Shown here: one piece after another, positions 54,307 through 63,882 of the stretch
Position numbering within the stretch: position 1 is the stretch's first letter
Layout of the letters: the number at the start of each line of letters is the position of its first letter
Source: Phreatobacter sp.
GTDB taxonomy: Bacteria; Pseudomonadota; Alphaproteobacteria; Rhizobiales; Phreatobacteraceae
Direction of reading: 5' to 3'
Assembly (NCBI RefSeq): GCF_016793595.1
Contig: NZ_JAEULY010000014.1
Location: forward strand, 1 to 64,000
Length of the DNA: 64,000 nt
Made by a program: the position numbers and the translations under genes
Notes under the pieces: generated by a model
What the model saw: the letters and a program-made list of their open reading frames with translations, nothing else
What the model was told of the DNA's origin: nothing
The model's database searches: none

Positions 54307-55320
54307 ATGCGCGCAATGGTGCTGAAGCAGCACGGGGGTAACGAAGCCTTCGAGTACCGAACCGACTGGCCGGATCCGACGCCGGGCCCGCAGGACGCCA
54401 TCCTGCGCGTCCGCGCCTGTACGCTGAACTATCACGACGTGTTCACGCGCAACGGCATGCCCGGCATCAAGGTGCCCATGCCGATCATCATCGGCATCGA
54501 CATTGCCGGCGACGTCGTTGCCGTCGGCTCCGATGTGCGGGACTTCAAGGTCGGCGACCGCGTGCTGGTCGACCCGATCGACCGGGTGAAGGGCGGCCTC
54601 ACCGGCGAGACCTATGACGGCGGCCTTGCGGAATATGTCCGCATCCCCGTCCACCAGCTCGTTCCGCTCGATGCCGCCGTCGGCTATGCCGAAGCGGCCG
54701 CCCTGCCGGTGGCCTATGGCACCGCCTACCGGATGATGATCGCGCGCGGCAAGGTCTCGGCCGGCGAGAGCGTGCTGATCCTTGGCGCGTCCGGCGGCGT
54801 CGGCACCTGCTGCGTACAACTCGCCAAGCTGGCCGGCGCGGAGGTCGCGGTCTGTGCCTCGTCCGACGAGAAGCTTGCGCGTCTCGCCGAGATTGGCGCG
54901 GATTTCGGCATCAACTATGCGACCGAGGATTTCGTGAAGGCCTGCCAGGCCAGGTTCGGCCGCGCCCGCGTCTTCCAGGACGAGGGCAAGGGCATCGACG
55001 TCGTCGTCAACTTCACCGGCGGCGACACCTGGACGAGGTCGCTCAAGGTGATGAAGCGCGACGGGCGGCTTCTCACCTGCGGCGCGACGGCCGGCTACAA
55101 TCCGCCCGAGGACATCCGCTTCATCTGGACGTTCGAGCTGAACATTATCGGCTCGAACGGCTGGAGCCGGCAGGACGTCGTCGACCTCCTCGACCTTGTG
55201 AAGAGCGGCAAGCTGAAGCCCGTGCTGCACCCGGAGCGATTCACGCTGAACCGCGCGGTCGACGCCATGTCGGTTCTCGACAAGCGTGCCGTCATGGGCA
55301 AGGTCGTGGTGGAGCCGTGA
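54307..55320 (+). CDS. Zinc-independent MDR dehydrogenase/quinone reductase-like
   Basis: A 337-residue medium-chain dehydrogenase. Seen: TLNYHDVFTRNGMPG, IGIDIAGDVVAVGSDV and the Rossmann motif LGASGGVGTCCVQLAKLAG. The structural zinc cysteines are missing. GTG start of the next gene overlaps its stop. Likely a reductase of an enoyl or quinone substrate in this pathway; the substrate is unknown. Confidence 0.82.
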   Translation: MRAMVLKQHGGNEAFEYRTDWPDPTPGPQDAILRVRACTLNYHDVFTRNGMPGIKVPMPIIIGIDIAGDVVAVGSDVRDFKVGDRVLVDPIDRVKGGLTGETYDGGLAEYVRIPVHQLVPLDAAVGYAEAAALPVAYGTAYRMMIARGKVSAGESVLILGASGGVGTCCVQLAKLAGAEVAVCASSDEKLARLAEIGADFGINYATEDFVKACQARFGRARVFQDEGKGIDVVVNFTGGDTWTRSLKVMKRDGRLLTCGATAGYNPPEDIRFIWTFELNIIGSNGWSRQDVVDLLDLVKSGKLKPVLHPERFTLNRAVDAMSVLDKRAVMGKVVVEP

Positions 55321-56180
55321 GCGAGGCCGAGCCGGCCAGCCCGATCGGCGGGCTCGACCACATCGTCGTCGCCGTCGCGGATCTCGCGACGGCTGCGGCA
55401 AGCTGGTCGGTCCTCGGCTTCACGCTGTCGCCGCGGGGCTATCACGGGCGCGAACTCGGCACGGCCAATCACACGATCATGCTCGGGCACGACTATGTCG
55501 AGCTTCTGGGCGTGGCCGAGCCGACGGCCTATAGCGAGCCGACGCGTGGCTTCCTCACCGGCGGCGACGGCGTCGAGCATCTCGCGCTGGCGGCCGACGA
55601 CGCGGACGCCGCCGCAGCCTTCATCAGCGCACAGGGAAGCGGGACGGTCAGACCGGGCCTGTTCGGCCGCGCGGTCGAACGCGCCGATGGAGCGCGCGGC
55701 GAGGCCCGCTTCGGCATTGTCCGCTGGCCGGCGCCCGTGCGGACGGCAGGCATCGGCCTGTTCGTCTGCCACCACGTGACGCCCGAGTGGGTCTGGCTCC
55801 CGGAACTGACCAGTCATCGCAATGGCGCCGTCGGGATCGCAACGATCTTCGTCGCGGCTGCCGATCCGGCCCGTGAGGCGCGGGCGTTCAGCCGTGCGGT
55901 CGGACGCGCTGTCGTTGCGGCCCCCCAGAGTGACGCTCTCGTGGTCGGCGGCGGGCGCGGACGGGCCGACATCCGTTTCGCCACCCGGGCCGCTCTCGAG
56001 GCGCAGCTCTCCGCGCACGCCCTCGCGGGCGCGCGGAGCGAGGGTGTCGTCGCCATCGACATCGCGACCCGCGATATCGATTCCGCCGTCGCCTGCGCCG
56101 GAGCGCTGTGGTCCGGCGGCCGGGTGCCGGCCGGCAATCCCGGCGGAATTTCGCTGGGCTTCGTCGCGCCCGCGCCGTGA
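55317..56180 (+). CDS. VOC/glyoxalase-like family protein
   Basis: A 287-residue protein with the vicinal-oxygen-chelate pattern: GGLDHIVVAVADLATAAASW, TANHTIMLGHDYVELLGV and GDGVEHLALAADDADAAAAF. The size and arrangement fit the Glyoxalase_3-type proteins often found in catabolic operons. Starts with GTG overlapping the dehydrogenase stop. Last gene of the operon; the next 154 bp carry only a short CCGGGG/CCCCGG hairpin. Confidence 0.78.
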   Translation: MSEAEPASPIGGLDHIVVAVADLATAAASWSVLGFTLSPRGYHGRELGTANHTIMLGHDYVELLGVAEPTAYSEPTRGFLTGGDGVEHLALAADDADAAAAFISAQGSGTVRPGLFGRAVERADGARGEARFGIVRWPAPVRTAGIGLFVCHHVTPEWVWLPELTSHRNGAVGIATIFVAAADPAREARAFSRAVGRAVVAAPQSDALVVGGGRGRADIRFATRAALEAQLSAHALAGARSEGVVAIDIATRDIDSAVACAGALWSGGRVPAGNPGGISLGFVAPAP

Positions 56181-56334
56181 TGGCATGCGGTGTTCTCGCA
56201 TCCGCCGCGGCTATCCTTAAGAGGCAGCGCTAATCCCTCTGCGCTCTGGCTGCCGTACTCCGAATGGCGGCAGGCTCGCCCACCGGCCTGGTCCGGGCAG
56301 CCTGGGCGACGACCGGGGAACCCCGGAGGATGCA

Positions 56335-57030
56335 GTGCGCGTGATCGGGGACGACGAGGTCGCGGAGGCCTATGCCAGCGGCCGGACGACCTTCATGGGG
56401 CTGAAGCTGCTCGTCGCGCCGGGCGCGCTCGTGCCGCGACCGGAAACCGAACTGCTTGGCACCACCGCCATCGAGACGCTGCGGAGCATGAACGTCGCGG
56501 CGCCGCTGGTCATCGACATGTGCTGCGGCACCGGCAATCTCGCCTGCGCCATCGCGGTGCGGCTTCCGGAAGCGCGGATATGGGCCTGCGACCTGACGCA
56601 GGAATGCGTCGATGTCGCGCGGGGCAATGTCGATAATCTCGGCCTCGGCGATCGCGTCGCCGTGTCACGCGGCGACCTGTTCGGCGCCCTGTCCGGCCAG
56701 GGGCTTGAGAAGGCCGTCGATGCGATCGTGTGCAACCCGCCCTACATCTCCGAGAAGCGGCTGGAGGGCGACCGGGCGCACCTGCTAGCGCGCGAGCCGC
56801 GCGAGGCTTTCGCGGCCGGTCCCTACGGGCTCAGCATCCACATGAAGGTGCTCAAGGAAGCGCCGGTCTTCCTGCGTCCCGGAGGCGTTCTGCTGTTCGA
56901 GGTCGGCCTCGGACAGGATCGTCAGGTCGCTGGCCTGTTCGAGCGCAGCGCCGCCTACGAGGCGGTTTCGACGGTCGCCAATGGCGAAGGCGAGGGACGG
57001 GTCGTCCTCGGTCATTCGCGCCGGTCCTGA
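56335..57030 (+). CDS. PrmC-like N5-glutamine-type methyltransferase without the N-terminal domain
   Basis: A 231-residue AdoMet methyltransferase. It has the PrmC landmarks ALVPRPETELL, IDMCCGTGNLACAIA (AdoMet) and CNPPYISEKRL, the catalytic NPPY. PrmC proteins carry about 80 helical residues before the PRPET motif to dock release factors; here there are only ~35, so another acceptor is likely. GTG start with GGAGG upstream. First gene of the final biosynthetic block. Confidence 0.75.
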   Translation: MRVIGDDEVAEAYASGRTTFMGLKLLVAPGALVPRPETELLGTTAIETLRSMNVAAPLVIDMCCGTGNLACAIAVRLPEARIWACDLTQECVDVARGNVDNLGLGDRVAVSRGDLFGALSGQGLEKAVDAIVCNPPYISEKRLEGDRAHLLAREPREAFAAGPYGLSIHMKVLKEAPVFLRPGGVLLFEVGLGQDRQVAGLFERSAAYEAVSTVANGEGEGRVVLGHSRRS

Positions 57031-57255
57031 TCGCGAAATCTGCCTCTCCGCACAAGGCGGCCACCGTGCGTTTGGAGTGACCATCCAACTGGCTCCGGAA
57101 GGGCTCGCGGGCAGCGCCGGGGCGATGCGTCGTTCAAACGGATGATGAAGCTCCGGACCGGGCATCGGAAAAAATGAGCCGGACTGTCAGCGGGGTTGGC
57201 CATGGCTCCGGCGCATCTGCGAACGGCATCGGGAGAACACCGCCTGGAGGCATCG

Positions 57256-58113
57256 ATGCCGCGGGCACCCGGGGCTGCGGCGCAGGCCAGGCGCGGTGCC
57301 GTGCGTGAAACCGGCCTCCCCTTCGTGTTCCTGTTCCCGGGTTCGGTCGGCTATGGCCGAAGCCTCGCCGCGCTCGCGGGGGCGATGGCGGGAACCGCCC
57401 AGATCGTCCCCGTCCGCTACCCGGATCTTCGGATGATGCTGGCCGGGCGCGCCTCGCTGGCCGCCATGGCCGACGATGCCATGGAGCAGATCGGGCGCAA
57501 GCAGCCGGGCGGACCCGTCCGCCTTCTCGGCCATTCGCTCGGTGGCGCCGTGGCCTTCGAGGTTGCCGGCCGGTTGCTGGAGAGCGGCCGCTCGGTGCGG
57601 TTCCTCGGCATTCTCGACACGAGCATCCTCGGCGAACGCTCGGAATACCGCGAGACCTTCTCGCGCACCGTGCAGCGCATCCGCACCAGCCAGGTGACGG
57701 CCGCGCGGATGGCGTGCCGCGGCCTGGCCAAGGTCGCGGCCCGGCTCGGTTGCGAGGGCCTGCTCGCGCGTATGGTCGATCGCAAGGGCAACAACCAGTT
57801 CAACGCCACGCGCTTCCGCATCACGCTCGAACTGCAGGAGGTGCTGCGCTCGCGGGCGTTCTTTCGCTGGCTGGACCAGCCGAAGGCATCACTGCCGCTG
57901 ACCGCCACATTGTTCCGCTGCGCGCGCAAGGACATGCCGCAGCATCTCGGCTGGGACGGCCTGTTCGCCAGGCTTGATGTCGTCGCCATCGACGGCGGTC
58001 ATATCGACCTGATCATGCAGCCGCACCTGACCCGCAACCATCCGCTGATCGAGGCGGCGGTGGTACGCTCCTATGCGCCGACTGAACTCGCGCTGCGCGG
58101 AGCGGCGTCATGA
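57256..58113 (+). CDS. Alpha/beta-hydrolase thioesterase (type II TE-like)
   Basis: About 285 residues. It matches thioesterase domains of NRPS/PKS systems: FVFLFPGSVGYGRSLAALA, then the nucleophile elbow RLLGHSLGGAVAFEVAGRL, and a late DGGHIDLIMQPH with the catalytic histidine. The ATG at 57256 has TGGAGG five bases upstream, better than starts at 57196 (TTG) or 57202. The stop overlaps the NadE-like start. Presumably releases or edits acyl groups on the ACP of this block. Confidence 0.75.
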   Translation: MPRAPGAAAQARRGAVRETGLPFVFLFPGSVGYGRSLAALAGAMAGTAQIVPVRYPDLRMMLAGRASLAAMADDAMEQIGRKQPGGPVRLLGHSLGGAVAFEVAGRLLESGRSVRFLGILDTSILGERSEYRETFSRTVQRIRTSQVTAARMACRGLAKVAARLGCEGLLARMVDRKGNNQFNATRFRITLELQEVLRSRAFFRWLDQPKASLPLTATLFRCARKDMPQHLGWDGLFARLDVVAIDGGHIDLIMQPHLTRNHPLIEAAVVRSYAPTELALRGAAS

Positions 58114-59117
58114 ACCGGGCGGCCTCCGTCGCGCGCTACCGGGCCTTTGACAGGGACATCCTGAGGCTCGATGCGGCGGCGGAAACCGACCGCATCGTGA
58201 AGGTGCTCTCCGGGCAGGTTCTGGCCACTCTCGGCCGCCGTGGCGCGGTCGTCGGCCTGTCCGGCGGCGTCGACAGTTCGGTCGTCGCGGCGCTCTGCGC
58301 GCGCGCGTTCGGGCGCGACAAGGTTCTCGGCCTGCTGATGCCGGAGCACCATTCCTCCGGCGACTCGCTGAGGCTCGGATGCGTCATCGCGGCGGCGCTC
58401 GGTATCGAAACGATGGTCGAGGATATCGGGCCGGCCCTCGGCGCCCTCGGCGCCTATCGCCGGCAGGAAGAGGCGATCCGCGCGGTGGTGCCGGACTATG
58501 GCGACGGCTGGAAATGCAAGCTGGTCCTGCCGTCGATCCGCGAGAGCACCGGCATCAACATCACGCGCCTGACGGTGCAGGACCCTGAAGGCATTGTCAG
58601 GACCGTGCGCCTGCCACCGGATGCCTATCTCAAGCTCGTCGCGGCGACGAACTACAAGCAGCGCCTGCGCAAGATGAGCGAATATTACCACGCCGACCGC
58701 CTTCGCTATGCGGTGATCGGCACGCCCAACCGGCTGGAGCACGATCAGGGCTTCTTCGTCAAACAGGGCGACGGGATGGCCGACGCCATGCCGATCGCGC
58801 ATCTCTACAAGACGCAGGTCTACCAGCTCGCCGAGCATCTCGGCGTGCCGGAGGAGATCCGTCAGCGGCCGCCGACCACCGACACGTTCTCGATGCCGCA
58901 GAGCCAGGAGGAGTTCTACTTCGCGCTGCCCTACGACCTGATGGACCTCTGCCTCTATGCCGCCGACCATGGCATTGCCGCCGAGGCCGTCGCGGCCGCC
59001 ACCAGCCTGACCGCCGAACAGGTGCGGCGGGCGTTCCGGGACATCGAGGCCAAGCGCCGCGCCTCGCGCTATCTCCATGCGCGGTCCCTGCTCGTCGCTC
59101 CGGTCGCCACGGAGTGA
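58110..59117 (+). CDS. NadE-like ATP pyrophosphatase
   Basis: A 335-residue protein of the ammonia-dependent NAD synthetase family. The PPi loop GLSGGVDSS is at 50-58, with VIGTPNRLEHDQGFF and QGDGMADAMPIAHLYKTQVY typical of NadE. There is no glutaminase domain. It is longer than usual NadE (~270) because of inserts around 140-190. Being inside a ligase/ACP operon and coupled by ATGA to the thioesterase, it may amidate a pathway intermediate rather than make NAD. Both are possible. Confidence 0.75.
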   Translation: MNRAASVARYRAFDRDILRLDAAAETDRIVKVLSGQVLATLGRRGAVVGLSGGVDSSVVAALCARAFGRDKVLGLLMPEHHSSGDSLRLGCVIAAALGIETMVEDIGPALGALGAYRRQEEAIRAVVPDYGDGWKCKLVLPSIRESTGINITRLTVQDPEGIVRTVRLPPDAYLKLVAATNYKQRLRKMSEYYHADRLRYAVIGTPNRLEHDQGFFVKQGDGMADAMPIAHLYKTQVYQLAEHLGVPEEIRQRPPTTDTFSMPQSQEEFYFALPYDLMDLCLYAADHGIAAEAVAAATSLTAEQVRRAFRDIEAKRRASRYLHARSLLVAPVATE

Positions 59118-59121
59118 TGCG

Positions 59122-61140
59122 ATGTGCGGCATGGCGGGGATCGTGTCACTCAGCGCGTCGGCACCGCCTCCCGCGCGCGACGCGCTGATCCGCATGGCCG
59201 GGACGCTCGTCCATCGTGGACCGGACGAACAGGGCATCTATCGCGACGAGCGGGCGGGCCTTGCCCATGCCCGGCTGTCGATCATCGACATCGACGGTGG
59301 CGGCCAGCCATTGTCCGATGCCGATGGCGCGGCGTGGATCGTCTTCAACGGCGAGATATTCAACTATGTCGAGTTGCGCGCCGAACTGGCGGCGCTCGGC
59401 TATCGGTTCCGCACACGGAGCGATACCGAGGTGATCGTCCAGGCCTGGCGCGCCTGGGGCGAGGCGGCCTTCGAGCGAATGAGGGGGCAGTGGGCCCTGG
59501 CGCTCTGGGAGCCGATGGAAAGCCGCCTGATCCTGTCGCGCGACCGAACCGGCATCTGTCCGCTCTACCTTTGCGAACATGGCGGCCGCGTGTTGTTCGC
59601 CAGCGAGGTGAAGGCGATCTTCGCGGCCGACCCGGCAATTCCCCGCGCTTTCGATCCGGCAGGGCTCGACCAGATCTTCACGCTATGGGCGCCCGTCGCG
59701 CCGCAGGGTGTCTTTGCGGGCATCCGCGAACTCCCGCCCGGCCATGTCCGCATCTATCGGGGCGGTACCGCGCGCGAGCGCTGCTTCTGGCAACCTCGCT
59801 TTCCCGAAGGCTCCGGCGACGGTTTCGCCGGCTCGCTGGACGACGCCGTGGCGATGGTGCGCGATGCCCTCGACGCGGCGGTGTCGCTGCGCATGGTCCG
59901 ATCAGACGTACCGGTCGGCAGCTATCTCTCCGGCGGCCTCGACAGTTCGCTCGTCGCCGCCATGGGCCGGCGCTTCGCGGGGGAGCGCTTCCAGACCTTC
60001 TCGCTGCGCTTCGCCGATGCCGAGTACGACGAGACGGATTTCCAGCGCCTGATGGTGGGCCGGACCGGGAGCGAACATCACGAGCTCGTCGTCGAGCGGC
60101 ATGCCATCGCGCGCGTCTTCCCCGATGTGATCCGCCACGGCGAGCGGCCGATCCTGCGGACCGCGCCCGCGCCGCTGTTCCTGCTGTCGCGGATGGTGCG
60201 CGAGGCCGGCATCAAGGTGGTGCTCACCGGCGAGGGGGCCGATGAGGTCTTCGCCGGCTACGATCTGTTCCGCGAGGCGAAGGTCCGGCGCTTCTGGGCG
60301 TCCCGTCCCGATTCCGCCTGGCGCTGGCGGCTGATCGAGCGGCTCTACCCCTATCTGTCCCGTTCGCCCGTCCGCCAGCAGGCCATGGCGCGGCAGTTTT
60401 TCGGGCACGGCCTTGCCGGCAGCGCCGATCCCGGCTTCGGCCACGATACGCGCTGGCGGACGACCGGCGCGATCAAGCGGCTGTTCTCCGCCGACCTGGG
60501 CGCGCGCGTCGCGGGCGAGGACGCCGTGGCGAGGCTCATCGACGGCCTGCCGCAGGCATTCGCGCGCTGGGGGCCGCTGGCGCAGGACCAGTATCTGGAG
60601 ATGCGGACGCTGCTGTCGGGCTATCTCCTGTCGGCGCAGGGCGACCGGATGCTGATGGCCCATTCTGTCGAGGGCCGCTTCCCCTTCCTGGACGAGGGCG
60701 TCATGGCCGTGGCGAACGCCCTGCCGGCCACCCACAAGCTGCGCGTGCTCGACGAGAAGCACGTCCTCAAGCGCGTCGCCGCGCCGCTCGTCCCACCGGA
60801 GATCGTCGCGCGGAAGAAGCAGCCTTATCGCGCGCCCAACGCCTTGTGCTTCTTCGGCGCGGGCGCGCCTGACTATGTCGGGGACATGCTGTCGGAGGCG
60901 GCGCTTCGCGATGCGAACGTGTTCGACCCCGCCGCCGTCATGCGCCTCGTCTCGAAATGCCGGAAGCATCAGAAGGATGGCGGCGGCGATCTCTCCAATT
61001 CCGACAACATGGCACTGGTCGGCGTGCTGTCGACCCAGTTGCTGCACCACCAGTTCGTCGCCAGCCGTCCGGATGCCGCAAGGCTTCCGGCGCTGGCGAC
61101 CGACATCGACCAACTGCACCGCGCAGAGGCCTTCGCGTGA
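59122..61140 (+). CDS. Glutamine-hydrolysing asparagine synthase-family amidotransferase
   Basis: A 672-residue AsnB-type enzyme. Cys2 (MCGMAGIVS) is the glutaminase nucleophile, RGPDEQGIYRD and FNGEIFNYVELR line the pocket, and the synthase PPi loop SGGLDSS lies at 270-276. FPFLDEGVMAVANALP and PYRAPNA follow. The same kind occurs in exosortase-linked, lasso-type and other specialised pathways. The stop overlaps the ligase start (TGATG). Probably transfers ammonia to a carboxylate activated in this operon. Confidence 0.8.
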   Translation: MCGMAGIVSLSASAPPPARDALIRMAGTLVHRGPDEQGIYRDERAGLAHARLSIIDIDGGGQPLSDADGAAWIVFNGEIFNYVELRAELAALGYRFRTRSDTEVIVQAWRAWGEAAFERMRGQWALALWEPMESRLILSRDRTGICPLYLCEHGGRVLFASEVKAIFAADPAIPRAFDPAGLDQIFTLWAPVAPQGVFAGIRELPPGHVRIYRGGTARERCFWQPRFPEGSGDGFAGSLDDAVAMVRDALDAAVSLRMVRSDVPVGSYLSGGLDSSLVAAMGRRFAGERFQTFSLRFADAEYDETDFQRLMVGRTGSEHHELVVERHAIARVFPDVIRHGERPILRTAPAPLFLLSRMVREAGIKVVLTGEGADEVFAGYDLFREAKVRRFWASRPDSAWRWRLIERLYPYLSRSPVRQQAMARQFFGHGLAGSADPGFGHDTRWRTTGAIKRLFSADLGARVAGEDAVARLIDGLPQAFARWGPLAQDQYLEMRTLLSGYLLSAQGDRMLMAHSVEGRFPFLDEGVMAVANALPATHKLRVLDEKHVLKRVAAPLVPPEIVARKKQPYRAPNALCFFGAGAPDYVGDMLSEAALRDANVFDPAAVMRLVSKCRKHQKDGGGDLSNSDNMALVGVLSTQLLHHQFVASRPDAARLPALATDIDQLHRAEAFA

Positions 61141-62690
61141 TGGATACCGCCGTTCCGTTGCTGCATGACCACCTCATCCGTTCGGCCTGCCGGAGCCCGG
61201 AAAAGGTCGCTCTCGTCTGCGGCAGACGCCGCGTCACCTATGATGAGCTCGATGCAAGCTCCGACGCGCTGGCGGCTCATCTGGCCGTTGCGGGGGTAGC
61301 CCGTGGCGACCGCGTGATGATCTTCGCGGACAACACGGTCGAGGCGGTCGTCGGCTTCTGGGCGACGCTGAAGGCCAATGCGGTGGCCTGCCTGATCAAT
61401 CCGCTGACCAAGGCCGACAAGCTCGACTACCTCCTGCAGGACTGCCGGCCGGCGGCGTTCATCACCGATGCGCACCTCCATGCGGCGTTCGGCGACCCGG
61501 TTCGCCGCGCGACCTTCCTGAAACGGGTAGTGGTCAGCGGCGAGGCCGGCGATTCAGAGCCGGTCAGGCTGCCGCGCGCGGTCCGGTGGGAGGTGGCGAC
61601 GACGGCGCACGGCGCGCCGCCGGTGCCGCGCTGCATCGACATCGACCTGGCGGCGATCGTCTACACGTCGGGATCGACCGGTGATCCCAAGGGCGTGATG
61701 CTGACCCACCGCAACATGCTCACCGCCTGCGCGTCGATCGCCTCCTATCTCGAGCTGCGCGAGGACGAGGTGATCCTCAACGTCCTGCCGCTGGCTTTCG
61801 ATTACGGCCTCTACCAGATGATCATGGCTTTCAGTGTCGGCGCGCGGCTGGTGCTGGAGCGCTCCTTCGCCTTTCCGGCACAGACGATCCGGGTCCTGTC
61901 CGAGGAGAGGGTCACCGGGCTTCCCGGCGTGCCCACGGTCTTCTCCACGCTGCTCGGCCTGAAATCGCTCCGCAGCAGCGACCTCGCCAGCATCCGCTAC
62001 GTGACCAATACCGGCGCGGCGCTGCCGGTGAAGCACATCCAGATGCTGCGGGAACTGTTGCCGGCCGCCCGCATCTATTCGATGTACGGCCTCACGGAGT
62101 GCAAGCGCTGTAGTTACCTTCCGCCGGAGGATATCGACCGGAAGCCGGAAAGCGTCGGCATCGCCATTCCGAACACCGAAATGTGGATCGTCGACGAGGG
62201 CGGCCGGCGGCTCGGGCCCGGTCTTGTCGGGCAGCTGGTGATCCGCGGCGCGACCGTGATGAAGGGCTACTGGGGCAAGCCCGAGGCGACCGCCGAGAAG
62301 CTGAAGCCCGGACCGCTGCCCGGCGAGCAGGTCCTGCACACCGGCGACTACTGCCGCATGGACGAGGAGGGCTATCTCTACTTCGTCGGCCGCAGCGACG
62401 AGATCATCAAGTCGCGCGGCGAGAAGGTCGCGCCGAAGGAGGTCGAGAATGTCCTGATGGGCATTGCCGGCGTCAAGGAGGCGGCCGTCATCGGGGTTCC
62501 CGACGACCTGCTCGGCGAGGCAGTCAAGGCCTTCGTGGTGATGGAGCAGGGAGCGGCGATAGGCGAGGCGCAGATCCGCAACGAGTGCCGCCGGCGCCTC
62601 GAGACCTTCATGGTGCCGAAGCACATCGACATCGTCTCCAGCCTGCCGAAAACCGATACGGCAAAGATCAACAAGCGGGCTCTGTCATGA
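61140..62690 (+). CDS. AMP-dependent ligase (acyl-ACP/CoA ligase-like)
   Basis: A 516-residue ANL-family enzyme: P-loop YTSGSTGDPKGVMLTH near residue 178, IYSMYGLTECKRCSYLPPED, HTGDYCRMDEEGYLYFVGR, and KTDTAKINKRALS with the catalytic lysine. The SYLPPEDI stretch after the GLTECKR motif resembles ligases that load acyl carrier proteins. The downstream ACP is the likely acceptor. Coupled to the preceding amidotransferase by an overlapping stop and start. Confidence 0.82.
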   Translation: MDTAVPLLHDHLIRSACRSPEKVALVCGRRRVTYDELDASSDALAAHLAVAGVARGDRVMIFADNTVEAVVGFWATLKANAVACLINPLTKADKLDYLLQDCRPAAFITDAHLHAAFGDPVRRATFLKRVVVSGEAGDSEPVRLPRAVRWEVATTAHGAPPVPRCIDIDLAAIVYTSGSTGDPKGVMLTHRNMLTACASIASYLELREDEVILNVLPLAFDYGLYQMIMAFSVGARLVLERSFAFPAQTIRVLSEERVTGLPGVPTVFSTLLGLKSLRSSDLASIRYVTNTGAALPVKHIQMLRELLPAARIYSMYGLTECKRCSYLPPEDIDRKPESVGIAIPNTEMWIVDEGGRRLGPGLVGQLVIRGATVMKGYWGKPEATAEKLKPGPLPGEQVLHTGDYCRMDEEGYLYFVGRSDEIIKSRGEKVAPKEVENVLMGIAGVKEAAVIGVPDDLLGEAVKAFVVMEQGAAIGEAQIRNECRRRLETFMVPKHIDIVSSLPKTDTAKINKRALS

Positions 62691-62741
62691 GCGGGATCCA
62701 TTTCCAGCCGAAGAACGTCTTGTCATGAGGAGGGTGAACCG

Positions 62742-63026
62742 ATGATGCGAGAAACGGCGGCGCTTGGCGCCTGCAGGGATCAGGTCCGCGCCTTCCTGGC
62801 CGCAAATTTCTACGTCGGCGACGTGGCGGCGCTGCGCGACGACACATCGCTGATCGACAAGGGCATCATCGATTCCACCGGCGTACTGGAGGTCGTGGGC
62901 TTCATCGAGCAGACCTTCGGGATCGCGGTGGACGACAGCGAGCTGCTGCCCGAGAATCTCGACACCATCCAGGGCATCGCCGCCTATGTGATCCGCAAGC
63001 AGGCCGAGCCGGTCACCGCCGGTTGA
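62742..63026 (+). CDS. Acyl carrier protein
   Basis: A 94-residue carrier protein. The phosphopantetheine serine is Ser45 in GIIDSTGVLEVVGFIEQ, with the acidic helix II VDDSELLPENLDT after it. The motif has DSTG in place of the usual DSL of fatty-acid ACP, as in specialised carriers. It lies 51 bp after the ligase, with an AGGAGGGTG-type Shine-Dalgarno. It should carry the acyl group activated by the ligase. Confidence 0.85.
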   Translation: MMRETAALGACRDQVRAFLAANFYVGDVAALRDDTSLIDKGIIDSTGVLEVVGFIEQTFGIAVDDSELLPENLDTIQGIAAYVIRKQAEPVTAG

Positions 63027-63111
63027 ACTCATCCCGCCACGGCGGGATGGCCGCGGACGCTGCGTCATGTAGCCGTTGCGCTCGACCGGCCGCGTAGGGC
63101 ATACGCGTCTG

Positions 63112-63882
63112 ATGGATGTCGCGATCAAGCTGTCGCTGGCGGGTGGCCACGCGTGGGAATTCGTCTGCGACGAGGACGACCCGATGGTGATCGGGGTCGT
63201 CTCGGCGCTGCCCGGCGCGACCGTCGATGCCAATCTGCCGCCGGACGGGCTGGTGCAGGTGGAGAATCGCGCCGGCGAACGCCTCTATTTCCCGCGCACG
63301 TCGCTGGTCGCAGTTTCCGTCCGACAGGTGCCGGCGGCACCGAATACACCTCGGCCTGGCTCGCTGCCCTTGCGGCCGCCACGCTTCCTGCTGCTGCCGG
63401 CGGCGCTGCCCGGCGAGGCGATGGCGGAAGCCATGAAGCTTCCCGAAGTCGAAGGCCGTGGCCATCCCGCACCGGGTGTGCGGGACATGGTCGACCCGCA
63501 ATCGCTGCCCGCCGCCGTCGTCGATGCGCTGGTCGCTGCCGCCGCGCGGGGCATCGCCGCCCTCGGCGTCGATGCAAACGGGGGAACCCATCTCGACATG
63601 CGCCTGATCCGGGCCGGCGAGGGCGCTGCCCTCGCGCTTCCAGCGCGCGATCAGGCAGATGTCCTGCTCGATGTGCTGGTCGTGGTGGAAGCGCCGCTCG
63701 GGCTTTCGGTCCGGCTCGCCGACGAGGGCATCACGCGTGGTCTCGTTCTGATCGAGGGCGATATTCTGCTGGCGCCGCCGGGTGAAGCGGGCGCGGCCAT
63801 CGAGGCGGGCGATCCCGCGCCATCTCCCGTCATCCTGCTCGCGGGCCGCCTCAGCAGGGGCGAGCGCCTTGTCGCCGCCTGA
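63112..63882 (+). CDS. Unknown protein of the ACP/PqqD block
   Basis: A 256-residue protein not recognised. Segments include HAWEFVCDEDDPMVIGVVSA near the start, then Pro-rich SLPLRPPRFLLLPAALPG and DVLLDVLVVVEAPLGLSVRL, which is a predicted all-beta stretch. No membrane helix or signal peptide. The ATG at 63112 is preceded by only a weak Shine-Dalgarno. Its end overlaps the following PqqD-like frame. A beta-barrel or oxygenase-like fold is imaginable, but no motif proves it. Confidence 0.5.
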   Translation: MDVAIKLSLAGGHAWEFVCDEDDPMVIGVVSALPGATVDANLPPDGLVQVENRAGERLYFPRTSLVAVSVRQVPAAPNTPRPGSLPLRPPRFLLLPAALPGEAMAEAMKLPEVEGRGHPAPGVRDMVDPQSLPAAVVDALVAAAARGIAALGVDANGGTHLDMRLIRAGEGAALALPARDQADVLLDVLVVVEAPLGLSVRLADEGITRGLVLIEGDILLAPPGEAGAAIEAGDPAPSPVILLAGRLSRGERLVAA

